A stretch of DNA of 7,038 bases from the NCBI RefSeq assembly GCF_004138495.1, contig NZ_ML142855.1, forward strand, positions 271,633-278,670, written 5' to 3'. Source of the DNA: Phytoactinopolyspora endophytica. Lineage in GTDB: Bacteria > Actinomycetota > Actinomycetes > Jiangellales > Jiangellaceae. The position numbers and the translations under genes were made by a program. The notes under the pieces were generated by a model, which saw nothing but the letters and a program-made list of their open reading frames with translations, was not told the DNA's origin and did not search any database. Positions 6,264-7,038 of this stretch are shown here, in pieces (within the stretch, counting starts at the first letter, position 1; each line of letters starts with the position of its first letter).

Positions 6264-6949
6264 GCATGCACACACCGACCACCGCGACAGCCGATGGGAC
6301 ATCCGCCACGACATCGAGCGAGACATCGAACGGGTCATCCACTGTGGTCACACTCGCCCGGCACGGGCGCACTCCATGGCACAAGGGCAACCGCTACACC
6401 GGGTCCAGTGATGTGCCGATCGACGAGATAGGACGGAACCAGGCCGAGTCGCTGGCGGCGTGGGCCCGGGACGCGAAACCGGACCTGCTGTATGCGTCGA
6501 CAATGCTCCGTGCCCGGCAGACCGCTGCGCCGGTAGCGGAGGCGCTGGGCCTGCAGGTCCAAACCGATGAGCGGATGTGCGAGCTCGACTTCGGCGAGAT
6601 GGAAGGTCGCACCCTGGCCGAGCTGCGCGAGGAGAACCCGCGTGCCGTGGAGCTTTTCGAACAGGACGCCGCCGCCCATCACCTGCCCGGCGGTGAGCAC
6701 CCGGAGGCCGCGGCCGACCGGGCGACGGCCGCACTGTCCGACATCGTCGCCCGGCACCAGGGCCGGGACATCCTCCTGGTCTGCCACAACACGTTGATCA
6801 GGCTCGTGGTCTGCCGTTACCTGGGCATCCCGCTCGGTGCGTACCGCACAATCCTGCGGGGCATCGACCCCGTCGCCACGACGCGCTTCTCCTTCCGTCC
6901 GGACGGCACGGTGATGCTCGACTACTACAACCGGCCCACCCATGGTTGA
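6260..6949 (+). CDS. Histidine phosphatase family protein (phosphoglycerate mutase-like)
   Basis: This is a small-molecule phosphatase of the branch-1 histidine phosphatase superfamily. The catalytic RHG is at residues 34-36 with H35 as the likely phosphohistidine. The second Arg and general acid region is seen in STMLRARQTA and CELDFGEMEG, and the second catalytic His is H176 in VCHNTLIR. Most relatives have SHG there, so Cys-His-Asn is a variant. The core is about 200 residues, usual for the family. Residues 1-28 are an atypical Thr/Ser-rich leader encoded by 12-base tandem repeats. GTG 6344 (residue 29) would give a compact 201-residue protein but lacks a ribosome site, while ATG 6260 couples to the kinase stop. 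Coexpression with a sugar kinase suggests it acts on a sugar phosphate of this pathway, perhaps relieving sugar-phosphate accumulation. The true substrate is not deducible, and mutase activity is unlikely from context. Confidence 0.92.
   Translation: MSMHTPTTATADGTSATTSSETSNGSSTVVTLARHGRTPWHKGNRYTGSSDVPIDEIGRNQAESLAAWARDAKPDLLYASTMLRARQTAAPVAEALGLQVQTDERMCELDFGEMEGRTLAELREENPRAVELFEQDAAAHHLPGGEHPEAAADRATAALSDIVARHQGRDILLVCHNTLIRLVVCRYLGIPLGAYRTILRGIDPVATTRFSFRPDGTVMLDYYNRPTHG
6286..6345. repeat. Five degenerate 12-base tandem repeats (GACATCGAGCGA-like)
   Basis: The units start at 6286, 6298, 6310, 6322 and 6334: GACAGCCGATGG, GACATCCGCCAC, GACATCGAGCGA, GACATCGAACGG, GTCATCCACTGT. The middle three share GACATC. 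The units are in frame and give four-residue repeats (TADG, TSAT, TSSE, TSNG, SSTV) in the phosphatase leader, ending just before its catalytic RHG. Confidence 0.65.
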
Positions 6950-7038
6950 TGAGCAGCTCGGCGTGCGGAGCGCGCGGACGGACCGGCAGACCCGGATAGC
7001 GGAGCACGTGCTCCGCGAGGGCTCCGTGTCGGCCAGCC
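6942..7038 (+). CDS. Second DeoR-type HTH regulator (5' fragment, cut by window edge)
   Basis: Only 32 codons are visible, reading from ATG 6942, with no stop before the window end. The segment TDRQTRIAEHVLREGSVSAS matches the opening helix of the DeoR winged helix-turn-helix (R-x-IL-x-L-x-G-x-VSV-x-ELA). It is also similar in register to the first repressor in this window (SRQQAIVAHVVANGVATVTEL). The ATG lies eight bases inside the phosphatase gene and has no ribosome site of its own, so it is probably translationally coupled. The other open frame here, from ATG 6949, stops after 16 codons. The assignment rests on a short stretch; another HTH family such as GntR or IclR is possible but fits less well. 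Confidence 0.6.
   Translation, partial: MVDEQLGVRSARTDRQTRIAEHVLREGSVSAS

Noticed and set aside
5256..6338. 360-codon minus-strand ORF antisense to the kinase
   Set aside because: The kinase frame carries all FGGY motifs; the antisense frame is Arg-rich and featureless.

Overview
The window comes from a high-GC Gram-positive bacterium, almost certainly an actinomycete. The support is strong G/C bias at third codon positions, GTG starts, tight ATGA gene overlaps, and a twin-arginine lipoprotein solute-binding protein. I cannot fix the genus. The whole window reads as one sugar or polyol uptake-and-phosphorylation locus made of two divergent blocks.

Left block, minus strand. A carbohydrate ABC importer of the UgpA/UgpE/UgpB (CUT1) type is read right to left: permease 1 (3409-2408), permease 2 (2411-1425, sharing ATGA with permease 1), then the substrate-binding lipoprotein (1352 to beyond base 1). 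No ATPase gene lies in the window. To the right, on the same strand but separated by 264 bases rich in inverted repeats, is a DeoR-family repressor (4489-3674).

Right block, plus strand, divergent from the repressor. An FGGY-family kinase (4710-6263) resembles the D-ribulose kinase clade of Synechococcus SePSK and plant XK-1. It overlaps by ATGA a histidine-phosphatase-family protein (6260-6949), which in turn overlaps by 8 bases the start of a second DeoR-type regulator (6942 to beyond the window end).

Likely working model (inference): the importer brings in a sugar or polyol, the kinase phosphorylates it or a keto derivative of it, and the DeoR repressor senses a pathway phosphate and controls both promoters. 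Both promoter regions carry TTGTGTTA/TGTTAAA-type boxes, which supports common control. The unexpected element is a phosphatase translationally coupled to a kinase, followed by a second regulator of the same family. There is no transposase, integrase, CRISPR array, tRNA or rRNA. The unexplained structure lies in the intergenic inverted repeats at 3514-3660, a 12-base minisatellite inside the phosphatase gene, and a possibly inserted 111-base segment at the start of permease 2.
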